The notes under the pieces are model-generated. The model did no database searches. It worked only from the letters and a program-made list of their open reading frames with translations, and had not been told where the DNA came from. Source: Acheta domesticus (taxonomy: Eukaryota > Arthropoda > Insecta > Orthoptera > Gryllidae). Taken from it: DNA of 64,000 bases. Shown here in pieces: positions 54,826-64,000 of the stretch (the first letter of the stretch is position 1; each line of letters begins with the position of its first letter). The stretch is from NCBI GenBank assembly GCA_031308135.1, contig JAHLJT010000631.1:32597522-32661521 (forward strand), read 5' to 3'. The position numbers and the translations under genes were made by a program.

Positions 54826-55398
54826 CTGCAACAGAAGTGATGAAAAGGATTGGGAGCAGGATTAGGTGGCGCAACACCGGATGGCTTCCCACATGCCACT
54901 TGCTTGTATTTATCGGCAGACTGATATCCTCACTATCAGAACAGCCAGGACGTGTCTTCATTTTTATCAATTAAACGTCCTGTTAGGAGATCCGAGAACA
55001 TTGGAAAACGTCCTTTGCAAATGCCAACGATATCTCTCTTTAAAAACTGAGCTTCACAAGTGTGTATTCTATTCATCGCGGACGGTCGTGGGCAAACCGA
55101 AAAGAACGAGAGAGGGGGAAACCGAAGGTACGGCGTAGAAGAATGAAAAGTTAAGCAATCGAGTAAATGAACCGTGGTGTGAAAAGAGTCCCATGAAAGT
55201 ACCATTTTAAAAAGAAAGGGGCTGAAATAAGTGAACACAGACGTAAACGCGTTTTGGAGCTCCCACCAAACCGACCGCTAGTTCGCTTCTTTTCCACAAG
55301 CCACTTTAACGACCAACTAGACCATTTCGAAATCACGTCCTCCCTGGCGTGGTATCCAGTAAAAAGTCGGAAATAAGCTCCGGCGCGGGCGTGCCGCG
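54826..55398. other. Intron, no gene seen
   Basis: AT-normal sequence between GC-rich exons; short frames without domains. Confidence 0.5.
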
Positions 55399-55811
55399 TC
55401 AAGGGGGAGGCGTGTAGGGCGGGTGGCGGTGGACGAGGGCGGGGGCGGAGTGGTCGGGGGCGGGGCCGGGGGCGGGAGCGGGGTCGAGGCCCGGGCCGAG
55501 GCCGCCACCGCCGCCGGCGAGCGCGGCGGGCAGCGTGCCCGTGGCGACGGCGCGCGCGCGCAGGTCGCGGTGGCGCGCGTCCACGTGCATCAGCAGGCTG
55601 CTCTTGTGCTTGGTCTGGTGCGGGCAGAACGGGCAGCTGAACTGCGGCTGCTTGCCGCACTCGAGGCGCGCGTGCCGCACCAGCGACGACTTGTGGTGGT
55701 AGCTCTTGCCGCACGCGGCGCAGCGGAAGGACGGCGCCCGCCCTTCGCCCGCGCCGCCGCCCGCGCAGCCGCCGCCGCCCGCGACGCCCACGCCGCCGCC
55801 TCCGCCGAAGC
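55399..55811 (-). CDS. lola: lola alternative last exon, Gly lead and Pro tail
   Basis: Acceptor CCCGCAG at 55813-55812; 136 codons then TGA. Gly-rich lead, C2HC finger at about residues 31-52 (CAACGKSYHHKSS), linker GKQPQFS, C2H2 finger at 60-81 (CPFCPHQTKHKSS). The 56-residue tail is Ala/Gly/Pro-rich, ending YTPPP. Marks the 5' edge of the 50-56 kb GC-rich cluster. Confidence 0.87.
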
Positions 55812-57889
55812 CTGCGGGCAAGCCAGCGAGTCAGGCGGGCGAAAGGAAGGATTCGCTTCCAGATCACGACACGCGTCCACAAAATGGCGGTACACACTTT
55901 AATAGCCAGATAGGGAAACCACAGTTTCGAAATCAATCGGTTCTGATGTTGGCAAACGGTGTCACTATTTCGATGCAAGCAGCCCACAAAGCACAGGTGG
56001 CTGCGATTTCAACCGACCTGCGCGGCCTGTACAGTTTTTGATTGGAACCCCGCATGTAACTGCGACGTGGCAGGCAAGAGCACTTATAATTGCTCACGAA
56101 TGACGTAAAGTTTGTCAGCCGAAAGATCAGTTCATCTTGATGCAACACACTGGACGTGGAAAACGTAGTCTGGATACTTAAACTAATACTTTCCATTTGT
56201 TACGAAATACGAACAAACCACTGAGCAAATAATAATTTCCATTAACACTTAGCCTAGTCGCGAGTACTCTGTGGAACGGCTGACAAGACAATACACCTTT
56301 CTTTCGTTCAACGCCACAAACAGCAGTGTCTTGCCCGTAAAACGCCGTACATATCATGAGCAAAGAGAAAAGTTTCATTCGATTCGCATGATCGTTCGCG
56401 AGGATTCGCGATTAAAAATTATTCAATATACAAAATAAAAATTGATGTAAAAAATGTCCGAGTTACCTTTTGTAAGATTTCTTTATATACTTGCAAATAG
56501 CCCCATATATTACTTCATTTTCTAAACTCATTTCGAAGATTTTTTCATGCAATGAATTTCATTGATACATTTTGTGATTGTCAAAATTGAGCCTTTTGTA
56601 ACAATCATCTGCATTCCTAGTTCAATGGTGCACCTTGTATTTCAAGACATAAGAACCAAGAATATTTACATAAAATATTAAATGGATCTCTTTCTCCAAA
56701 GAAGTAAAAAACTGTTCTCACGAACAAGAACATTCCAATTGTTTTAAAACAAATAACTGCTGCAGAACTAAAAATAAATGCTTACTAAATGTGAATATTG
56801 TCATCAATCAATTTGAATTTACTTTTTTATAGTACAGAACTATTGGAAAGCATATGTATACTTTTCTGACAATATAAACAACAAGGCTGAAAAACAAACA
56901 ACGCTATTCAATAAGTGAGTAGTGAGAGTTATTTTGGAGTAAAAATTCCCAAATTTACACGACAAACTCTCTATTGAAAATGAAGAAGACCATGTTTACA
57001 ATCATATTTCAATGAATACCAAATCTAGAGCAAAAAACATCAAAAAAGAAACTTGCCTGAAAAGAAAAATGAAGGAACAGGTAACAATGATGTCAGTCCT
57101 TCGTTTTCAAAAACTGAAAATTACCAGAATCTAGGAGCTCGTGTTCACAACTGAAATATACTGTATAAAGCTACAAGAATCATCAGTAAGTTTACATGAA
57201 CATGTTCATTGTATGTATTATTCACACACAGCATGAACCCTGATGATAACGTTCTAGTCCGTACCAAGTACACAGAAAATAAAGAGGTCTAAAAGCAATC
57301 CTTAAAACTTTTTGAAGCCACTTGTAAATCACAATTGACAATTGATTCCAAGTAAATTGATACATAAAAGCTAAAAAATAAAAATTATCAATGCAGGTGC
57401 TATCACCACTTCATTTTCATACGTATCTATCAAGGTGTCATTGCAAGAAGTACGTTAGCATTAACACTTCAGTGAAAGAAAAAAACAACTACATAATTAG
57501 ATCTAAAGAAAATGGCAGTATATACTTTAAATACTTAAAATCATGCAACAAATAATTATTAACACATACCTGGTGAAGATATTCAATAGGTATTAAAAAA
57601 CACCTTCAATAACAAAATTTTAAGAAATAATACTCTCCACAATATATTAAAACAAAAATTGATGCCCATCAACACAATTTAGAAAATCAATTTTGTCCAA
57701 ATGTTTCATTATATTTGTATACTCTAATAAAATAAGACTATCAATTCATTATATTCTAATATTGTGTAAAAAACTAAATTATTAAAAGTAAATAAATTAT
57801 TCACACTTGAATGTTGGCATGTACCCGTAGGGAGAGACCATTGAATTAAATCTTTTAACAAAATTGTCAATTGAATAACAAATAAAGGG
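55812..57889. other. Intron, no gene seen
   Basis: AT-rich. A minus-strand frame 55933-56196 has no fingers and is not supported as an exon. Confidence 0.5.
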
Positions 57890-58225
57890 TGGCGTCAAAG
57901 ATATTTGGAGTTGTTTGATGCAGTGTCCAAAAACATGATGGTACACATCACAAAAAGTTAGTGGGTTCAAATCCCATGTAAGGCAAGAGTGTCATGGAGT
58001 AATTGACATCTCACACCATCACACATCCATAATAATTCTTCTTCTCTCGTTATTCGCCCCTTATTCCCTAATGTTCACTCTACCATCTTTCTTCGAAGAC
58101 ACAGCCAAACACCGTCATGACCATCCAGGAGAGGGGAGGACATCAATGTGCAAGTCTCCTCCCTCATCCATGTTCAGAAATGAGCATAGCACTCATCATT
58201 GAAATGACAAAATAAAAATCTCTCA
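57890..58225 (+). mobile_element. SINE-like repeat
   Basis: A B-box-like GGGTTCAAATCCC near 57961 is followed by a less AT-rich body ending near an A-rich AAATAAAAAT. The layout resembles a tRNA-derived SINE, but no clear A box or target duplication is seen. Confidence 0.4.
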
Positions 58226-59338
58226 TTACTATCATCTATTAAAGGCTGGCTCTTACTGAAAAATTGAAGTCAAACGTCAATCAATAGCATTTGTAACAGA
58301 CACCATTAGCAGGCATATATAAACCTCATCTGCAGTCAATATCCAAAAATTGAGAGCATCAGAAAGTGCCTTACTATTTCTATTCAAAGTGAAACCACTA
58401 ATTATTCTTTTTGTTTCAATTTTCATGATTGTGAATGTCCAGTACACTCCCAACTATGGTAATTATTCCTACAAATTAAACGAAATAAAATAAAAATAAT
58501 AATAAAAAAATTAACAAAGCTCAATAATACTAGGATATCTTATTGGGATAACACATAAACAAAAGGAATTATTCTTTATTTAGGGAAAGGGTAGGTTAAA
58601 AAAAATACCACAATCATTTCATAAAAATACAAAAACTTCATTAAAAATAGGCACATAAAAGGTGTAATGATAAAATGCTTATCACAACTTCAAATATAGA
58701 AACAGGATATTTAAACTGCACATTATATAAAAATAACAATAATGTTATTTTTAAGGACTCAACTTTAGAACCAATCTTTGAAGCAACAAAGGTCAATGTG
58801 TTATACAATGTAGAGAGGTAAACAATTACTAAATGTAATAGGAAGGAATCTCCAAACCACTCATTTAAAAAAAAAAAAAAAAAAAAGAGATCATAAACAT
58901 ATCTTTATTGCAACAAACAAAAATCACTACCATTCATTTATGTACATACGCATAGATCACAAAATATTTGGTAGAAATTTGTTGTGTAATAATTTATTTA
59001 TTTATGTGAAATAACAACACATGGTCAGAATCAGCAATAAAATATATTTTGCATATTTCATAATCTTCCTTAATCTACAGACTCAATTCTTTATTAATAT
59101 TCCCTTTCATACTGAATAGAGGCTGACTCGCAGTCATATTTCATTAAAAAAAATAAAATTTAAAAACTTCTCAACAATATTAGAATAAAGATTTCTATAT
59201 CTGCTGCTTCACACTGAAATTATATTCAAGTCAACAACAATTACAAAATCATGTCCTTCACTAAATCAAACAAAGCAGTTCACTCAAAACAATTTGCTGA
59301 TTAAAGCAGAATTTGTAGAATAATACACTTGTCCAATT
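58226..59338. other. AT-rich intron, no gene seen
   Basis: Contains a poly(A) run near 58867-58885. AATAAA on the minus strand near 58993 is the nearest signal for the 59339 exon. Confidence 0.45.
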
Positions 59339-59679
59339 TTAACATTTATGCTTAGCGCGCACATGTTCTCGTAAATATCGAACATATTTGAATTGATGGT
59401 GGCAATAAGGACATTTGGTACGTGTATCAGGGTCAGTATGAATATGACGAATATGACTCTGCATATTGTCATTCCTGGTGAACCGTTGAGGACAATGAGG
59501 GCATTGGTACTGCTTGTTTTGCCTACAGATATGACGCAAATGACGTCGCAGAGCATTTCGATTGCAGAAAATTCTCTGGCAATGATTACAAACAATCCTG
59601 CCTTGACTTGTAGAGGAACTAAGAACTGGCACCTTTGTCCTCATCTGTGAGTATGGCACGATGAAACCAGCATCACAGC
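59339..59679 (-). CDS. lola: lola alternative last exon, three fingers
   Basis: Acceptor TTTGCAG at 59681-59680; 112 codons then TAA. First finger C2HC at about residues 31-52 (CNHCQRIFCNRNA), linker RQNKQYQ, then two C2H2 fingers at 60-81 (CPHCPQRFTRNDN) and 90-111 (CPYCHHQFKYVRY). The linkers do not follow the GKEPQFQ pattern, and the HIRHIHTDPDTR joint is nearer to that of classical finger proteins. The protein ends two residues after the last His. Confidence 0.88.
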
Positions 59680-60255
59680 CTGCAAAGAGAAAGTAAAATG
59701 AGAAAAGGAAAGTACAGGTAACGAACCAGACTGTAGAATTGGGTATATCTGATGATCGCATTCATCCGTAAGTTTTTCATTAGGATATGAATTATATGTA
59801 TTTCACTAGGTAATCAGCTCAAAAATATAACCTAATATAAAAATATCAAATAAGCAAAATGAATTTACAGGAGACTGTAAAACAACTGCAAAGGTGTTAA
59901 CTCAATGAATTTTATCACATCTGGATAGTCAATTGGTTGGTTCCATAAAAGTAAAACACGCTGATTAATAATTATATTTTAATAACTTATAATAATTGAT
60001 AACTTAGCAAGTTTTAAAAGTGACACACATATCTTCACTCAAGAAATACATGGAAGTGATCTAGTACCAATCTGTCTTTCTTAATAAATAATCAGTCAAT
60101 ACTTGGGCAATGTTTTGACAATATGTCAATAACATAACTTGCAGGATGTAATAACAGTAAAATATTTTTTTTAAGTATTTCAGTGTTAACTCATTAGACG
60201 AATAGAGAGACAATTGTGCTTAAAACTTTAAAGCAACAGGTATTTCAATTCCATT
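59680..60255. other. AT-rich intron, no gene seen
   Basis: No recognised content. Confidence 0.5.
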
Positions 60256-60506
60256 TCAGCAGGGGATTAGGAATGGGTCACTTTGATGAACATGCCTTCG
60301 ACTGACATGCTTCTGCAAGTTGGCACGCTGTGTAGCACGATAGGGGCAGTGTGGACACTGGAATTGAGGCTCCTGGCCACATTCACTTCGAACATGGCGA
60401 AGGAGGTTGGAACGATAGGCGTAGGCACGACCACAACGATTACATGTGAAGTGCTGTCCGTATGTCTGGGTTGTGCCCATATGCTGGCCAAGACTGCCGG
60501 ACGATT
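60256..60506 (-). CDS. lola: lola alternative last exon
   Basis: Acceptor TTGGCAG at 60508-60507; 82 codons then TGA. Lead with Ser/Gly/Gln, C2HC finger at about residues 22-43 (CNRCGRAYAYRSN), linker GQEPQFQ, C2H2 finger at 51-72 (CPHCPYRATQRAN). Eleven-residue tail ending in Cys. Confidence 0.88.
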
Positions 60507-61060
60507 CTGCCAACAGATGTGTGCACATCAGGCATCAGGAATATTTTCTTTAAGTAAAAATTTCCTATTTATCAATAAACTTTACTCATATTAAGTATGT
60601 TACATTTTATAAGTGTCTTTTATGCATGTACTGACAGAAATCAACACAAAAATTATACAATAAATATTAGGGCAGAGGTATTCAGAGATTGCAGAGAGAT
60701 TTTGTGCACTTTTATTAAGATAGGTATGCAATTTGAACAGACCCCAAACTACTTATATAAATTCAATCAAATTCCAAATTAAATTAGGGAAATTGTACTT
60801 AATAAACAGTACATTTCGTTTGAAACTTAAGTTTACAGTAATTGAAAATATTGGTAATAACTGCATCAGGAATTACAAGTTAAAAAAAAATAAAAAAATT
60901 AAAAAAATCTTGAATAAAGAGAAACAAAACACTCATTAAATTCTCTGGATAACTCTGTCAAAAGATGCAGTACACCACCAATTCATGACTGAAACGCTTT
61001 GGTTGCTACAGGATAAAAGGAAGAGTAGGCAAAAGTAAACACATGGTTCTAGGAAACTGC
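60507..61060. other. AT-rich intron, no gene seen
   Basis: No recognised content. Confidence 0.5.
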
Positions 61061-61066
61061 TTTATT
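61061..61066 (-). terminator. poly(A) signal AATAAA
   Basis: About 40 bases after the stop of the 61107 exon; likely shared with the 61436 exon. Confidence 0.68.
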
Positions 61067-61106
61067 AGATGTGACATGAAGCAAGACGCAGGAAGCGCAA
61101 TGAGCT

Positions 61107-61411
61107 CTACTGGTAGAGAGCATTAGCATGTCGTGTACGAATGTGTCGACACAAATTGCCTTTCAGTTTGAATCGCTGCTGACATACTGGGCATGCAAAC
61201 GACGGTTCCTTGCCACATTCGTAGCGTAGATGGGACATGAGGGAGTGCTTCCATCGATACAGCTTGCCACAGCGTTGGCAAGCCAGAGGTGAAGGTGGCA
61301 TTGCTGACGTCGAGCGCCGCATCTGTGCCAGCAACCCCTCACCATGGGCAGTCCCGGCACTTGGCATGAGAACGGCACCTGGTGCAGGGGCAGGAACAGT
61401 TGCAGCTGGGG
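61107..61411 (-). CDS. lola: lola alternative last exon
   Basis: Acceptor TTCCAG at 61413-61412, 22 bases below the stop of the 61436 exon; 100 codons then TAG or equivalent stop. Ala/Pro-rich lead, C2HC finger at about residues 45-66 (CQRCGKLYRWKHS), linker GKEPSFA, C2H2 finger at 74-95 (CPVCQQRFKLKGN). Six-residue tail. Confidence 0.86.
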
Positions 61412-61435
61412 CTGGAACAACGCGTGCGTACCACG

Positions 61436-61833
61436 TCACGAGCGCTCCCATGCAGCAGGGTGGCGTGCGCGCACGTGACGCACGAGGTTTTCCTTCAACT
61501 TGGCTCGATGTGGACAATAAGGACAGCCAAATTTAGGCTCATGTCCACACTCCAACCGTAAATGGCGAGCCAACGAATCGCGTCGTCGGTAGCCACGACC
61601 GCATCGGGGACACTGGTGGTCAGCAGGAGGTGGATCATTAGAGGGTGATGTTGGACTACTGCCAGTGCTACCATCTCCTGCCCAAAAAAAGGCAGATTCA
61701 TGTTGCACAAGCAGAACACGAATACCCTCGTCGTCAAGAAGTGTGGAGGAGGAGGCATTAGGAGAGCCAGACGGTAAGTTGTCCCTGCCAGTGGACGAGG
61801 CTTCACTGCCAGTATTAGAGGCTTCCCCATCAC
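61436..61833 (-). CDS. lola: lola alternative last exon with two possible acceptors
   Basis: Two acceptors enter in the array phase: TTTGCAG at 61835-61834 (long form, 131 codons) and a strong T-rich GGGCAG at 61679-61678 (short form starting DGSTGSS). The long lead is Ser/Asn-rich with an acidic patch (LLDDEG). C2HC finger at about residues 75-96 of the long form (CPRCGRGYRRRDS), linker GHEPKFG, C2H2 finger at 104-125 (CPYCPHRAKLKEN). Seven-residue tail; TGA stop. Confidence 0.87.
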
Positions 61834-61926
61834 CTGCAAACACAAACACCATGAGTACACGGTGATGAAGATAAAACCGGTGAGGGAAGATATACACACG
61901 CAGTAGATGCTTTTACCATATTTGCG

Positions 61927-61932
61927 TTTATT
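61927..61932 (-). terminator. poly(A) signal AATAAA
   Basis: About 113 bases after the stop of the 62045 exon; the nearest signal also for 62663 and 63049. Confidence 0.6.
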
Positions 61933-62044
61933 CATCAACCAAAGCGATACAACAGAGTGCGCAGCGGCGACACGCAGGCAGCATGTAGGAACTTGCAGGC
62001 GCAGGGCGGAGCGGGACGGCGGAGGCAGGCAGGGCAGGGCAGGT

Positions 62045-62421
62045 TCACAGGCCCTCAGCCAACATTGGATGCTTGAGGCGCAAGTGCTTTTTGAGATTGC
62101 CCTTCTGAGTGAAGCGATGCGGGCACGCAGGGCAAGGGAACTGCGGCTCCTTGCCGCACTCGAGGCGCAGATGCGAGTTGAGGGAATTGCGCCAGCGGTA
62201 CGTCTTGCCACAGGCGCCGCACGCGAAGACCGCGCCGTCGGCGGCGCGCCCGTGCGGCGGCCGCGGGGGCGGGGCGGGCGGCGCCGGCACCACGGCCCAC
62301 GCGCGCCGGCAATCGCCCTTGGACCCTGCGAGCACGCCTGCTGCCGACGTCGAGAGGTTGACGGGCGTGTCCAGCAGCGGCACGGCGACAGGCGAGACGG
62401 AGGCGGGTACCATGCGGCAGC
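62045..62421 (-). CDS. lola: lola alternative last exon with two possible acceptors
   Basis: Acceptor CTTGCAG at 62423-62422 gives 124 codons then TGA; a second, CTCGCAG at 62327-62326, gives a shorter in-phase form starting SKGD. Lead rich in Val/Ser/Thr then Pro/Ala. C2HC finger at about residues 68-89 (CGACGKTYRWRNS), linker GKEPQFP, C2H2 finger at 97-118 (CPACPHRFTQKGN). Seven-residue tail. Confidence 0.87.
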
Positions 62422-62662
62422 CTGCAAGCGATAGGTGTCAGCGGCGGGCGAGCGATCTTCGCAAGCGCCTGCCGGAGTCGGGGCGGAGGGGCGGGGCGCG
62501 CCGAATTACGCTCCCCGACGCCTCCGCCCGCGAGACAGAAAGAGAGAGAAAGAGCGAGGGGGATGCAACAAGAGAGGAGCGCGGACGTGATACCTGCGGC
62601 GGCAGGCGTGGCGTGAGTCGGCCGCACGAGGACGCCGCCGCTGCACCGCGATGCGTCAGCGC

Positions 62663-63021
62663 CTACGGCAGCGACGCGGGGTCCATCTTAGGTATCGGCG
62701 CGGGCCCGTGCTTGTTCGTCATGTGCTTCTGAAGGTTGCCTTTAAGCTTCGCCCGGTAGGGGCAAAAGGGGCACTGGAACTGCGGTTCCTTGCCGCACTC
62801 CAGGCGCAAGTGCGTGTACAAGGAGTTCTTCCAGTGGTAGAGCTTGCCGCACTCCGGGCAGCGAAAGCGGCCGGCGCCGCGCGGAGCGGTCACGCGGCCC
62901 GGGCCCCCGGGTTGCGCGGCCGCGCTCGCCCCCGGCACCGCCCCCGCCGCCGCGGCCGCCACCGCCGCGGGCCCGCGCAGCGCCGCAGCCGCCGCCGCCG
63001 CGGCCGCCGCCCACGGCCACG
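62663..63021 (-). CDS. lola: lola alternative last exon, poly-Ala lead
   Basis: Acceptor TTGCAG at 63023-63022; 118 codons then TAG. Ala-rich lead (runs of about ten and five), C2HC finger at about residues 55-76 (CPECGKLYHWKNS), linker GKEPQFQ, C2H2 finger at 84-105 (CPFCPYRAKLKGN, LQKHMTNKH). Fourteen-residue tail. The upstream exon's stop lies 25 bases before its acceptor. Confidence 0.88.
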
Positions 63022-63048
63022 CTGCAACAGAAGGCGGCGTCAGGGCGC

Positions 63049-63371
63049 TCACGGCGCGGCGGGCGGCAGGGCAGGCGGCGGCCGGGGCGGGGGCGGCGCG
63101 GGCGGCGCGGCGAGGCCCGCGCCCGCCGGCGCCGGCGCCTGCATGTGCACGTGGCGCAGGTGGCGCAGCAGCGAGCAGCGCTGCTTGGAGCGGTACGGGC
63201 ACAGCGGGCAGAAGCAGCGCGGCTCCTGCCCGCACTCCACCGCCACGTGGCGCTGCAGCGAGCTCTTGCGCTGGTACGTCTTGCCGCAGGCCACGCACGC
63301 GAACGGCGCGAACACGTCGACGCCCGCGCCCGCGCCCAGGCCCAGGCCCAGCGGCGCCGCCAGCACCGCAC
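63049..63371 (-). CDS. lola: lola alternative last exon, Pro-rich tail
   Basis: Acceptor TTGCAG at 63373-63372; 106 codons then TGA. Gly/Ala/Leu lead, C2HC finger at about residues 26-47 (CVACGKTYQRKSS), linker GQEPRCF, C2H2 finger at 55-76 (CPLCPYRSKQRCS). The 31-residue tail is almost all Ala and Pro. Shares a terminal exon with 62663, as the gap is only 25 bases. Confidence 0.88.
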
Positions 63372-63479
63372 CTGCAACAGACGCCGCTGTAGGCACCGCC
63401 GCCGCGCCCGTCGCGCGCCGCTCGTCCTCGGGGAGCGCCGAAGCCCCACCCCAACCCCAAATCAACAACACGGGTACAA

Positions 63480-63655
63480 TCATAAGAAATTTATTAAGAC
63501 TACATCAAGAGCGTTGGTACAGCGAGTGCGCAGCGCAGAGCGTCGGCGGCGCGACGCGTGGAGGCGTGGCGCGGGTGGCGCGGCGCGGGGCGGCGGCGCG
63601 GTGCGGCGCGACGCGCGGCAGCGCAGCGAGAGCGGGCGGATGCGGGAGCCAGGAC
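63480..63655 (-). CDS. lola: lola fingerless Arg-rich tail exon (candidate)
   Basis: Acceptor CTGTTGCAG at 63657-63656 in the array phase opens 57 codons to TGA. The product is Arg/Ala/Pro-rich (for example RPLSLRCRASRR) with no finger. AATAAA lies eight bases before the stop and is followed by a GT-rich tract (63440-63475), a normal poly(A) downstream element, so a terminal exon here is credible. The reading frame itself may be fortuitous in GC-rich DNA. Confidence 0.5.
63490..63495 (-). terminator. poly(A) signal AATAAA with GT-rich downstream element
   Basis: AATAAA just before the TGA of the 63480 frame, followed on the minus strand by GTGTTGTTGATTTGGGG and further G/T-rich sequence. Confidence 0.7.
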
Positions 63656-64000
63656 CTGCAACAGCACAACGGGTTGCCCTCGTCGATGCAGCTCTGGCAC
63701 GCGCTGGCGCCCTCACAACCTTTCCTATCATTAATAATGAATTTTATTCACACATACACACAATGGAAGAAAAAGAGAGCCATTAGGAGAAAAGAAAACG
63801 AAAGCCATGCCCAACAATTCATAGTTGTGACCGTGACGAACTAATCAGTAACAATCTATTCAATCGAATTTTCAATTGATGTGATCCGTTCTTTGTATTT
63901 TGAACCTTGTTTAATATGCCACCTATGAACTTACTTTACTAATTATCAATATTGTTTACTTTTCGCACAAAGGATGAGTTCTGTATGTACTGATAAATAA
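63656..64000. other. Intron; poly(A) signal of a further upstream exon
   Basis: No exon is recognised. AATAAA on the minus strand at 63743-63748 may belong to another alternative exon beyond base 64000. Confidence 0.5.

Larger units (their letters stand above)
1403..63655 (-). other. lola: lola alternative 3' exon array (partial gene)
   Basis: Minus-strand array of 53 candidate alternative last exons. What is seen: each starts after a pyrimidine-rich AG acceptor, has two bases completing a split codon, then an open frame, usually with one C2HC plus one C2H2 finger joined by a linker like GKEPQFQ. What is known: Drosophila lola joins a shared BTB exon to about twenty alternative zinc-finger 3' exons of this same design, and the proteins control axon guidance and neural and germline identity in the nucleus. 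Inference: this is the lola orthologue. The BTB and shared exons are not in the window and should lie above base 64000. mod(mdg4) shares the architecture but uses a different (FLYWCH-type) finger. Confidence 0.9.

Noticed and set aside
55933..56196. Minus-strand frame possibly forming a fingerless exon
   Set aside because: A GTCGCAG acceptor in the right phase exists near 56066, but there is no finger, only a weak ATTAAA signal and no sign of coding bias.

Overview
The window looks like an arthropod (almost certainly insect) nuclear genome: AT-rich introns, TAA microsatellites, decayed non-LTR retrotransposons, MITEs and tRNA-derived SINE-like repeats, broken by very GC-rich exon islands. A large hemimetabolous genome is my guess; nothing here fixes the order.

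Nearly all protein-coding signal belongs to one gene on the minus strand, read from high to low coordinates: the alternative 3' exon array of longitudinals lacking (lola), a BTB-zinc-finger transcription factor. The shared 5' exons and BTB domain are not in the window and should lie beyond base 64000. I find 53 candidate alternative last exons. Nearly every one has a pyrimidine-rich 3' splice site (usually TTGCAG or TTTCAG), enters the frame in the same phase (two bases completing a split codon), and carries the Lola finger pair: a C2HC finger ending in EC, a seven-residue linker like GKEPQFQ, then a C2H2 finger. Each is therefore an interchangeable DNA-binding tail for a common BTB protein.

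Layout, 5' to 3' of the gene. 63.7-59.3 kb: eight exons, partly GC-rich. 59.3-55.8 kb: AT-rich, with a SINE-like repeat. 55.8-50.1 kb: dense GC-rich cluster, including a six-finger exon and an 11-residue fingerless exon. 49.8-47.7 kb: three spaced exons, one acidic and fingerless. 47.3-43.6 kb: nine related exons in a recent tandem expansion with a QCQC linker signature. 43.1-40.3 kb: three exons. 40.3-30.1 kb: no exon, but MITEs, inverted repeats and LINE debris. 30.1-27.4 kb: six exons and one decayed exon. 25.2-1.4 kb: widely spaced exons, one decayed exon with a nonsense codon, and an exon with a strong 5' splice site that could be internal.

Several exons are separated by only 10-60 bases, so the upstream member cannot have its own poly(A) site; these pairs act as alternative 3' splice sites of one terminal exon. 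In such pairs the stop is nearly always TGA, often within the CTGAY branch-point-like motif of the next acceptor. In three other exons the TAA stop lies inside the AATAAA poly(A) signal, and in a fourth it overlaps it. Stop codon choice thus seems tied to RNA-processing signals. There are no prokaryotic features, CRISPR arrays or rRNA genes.
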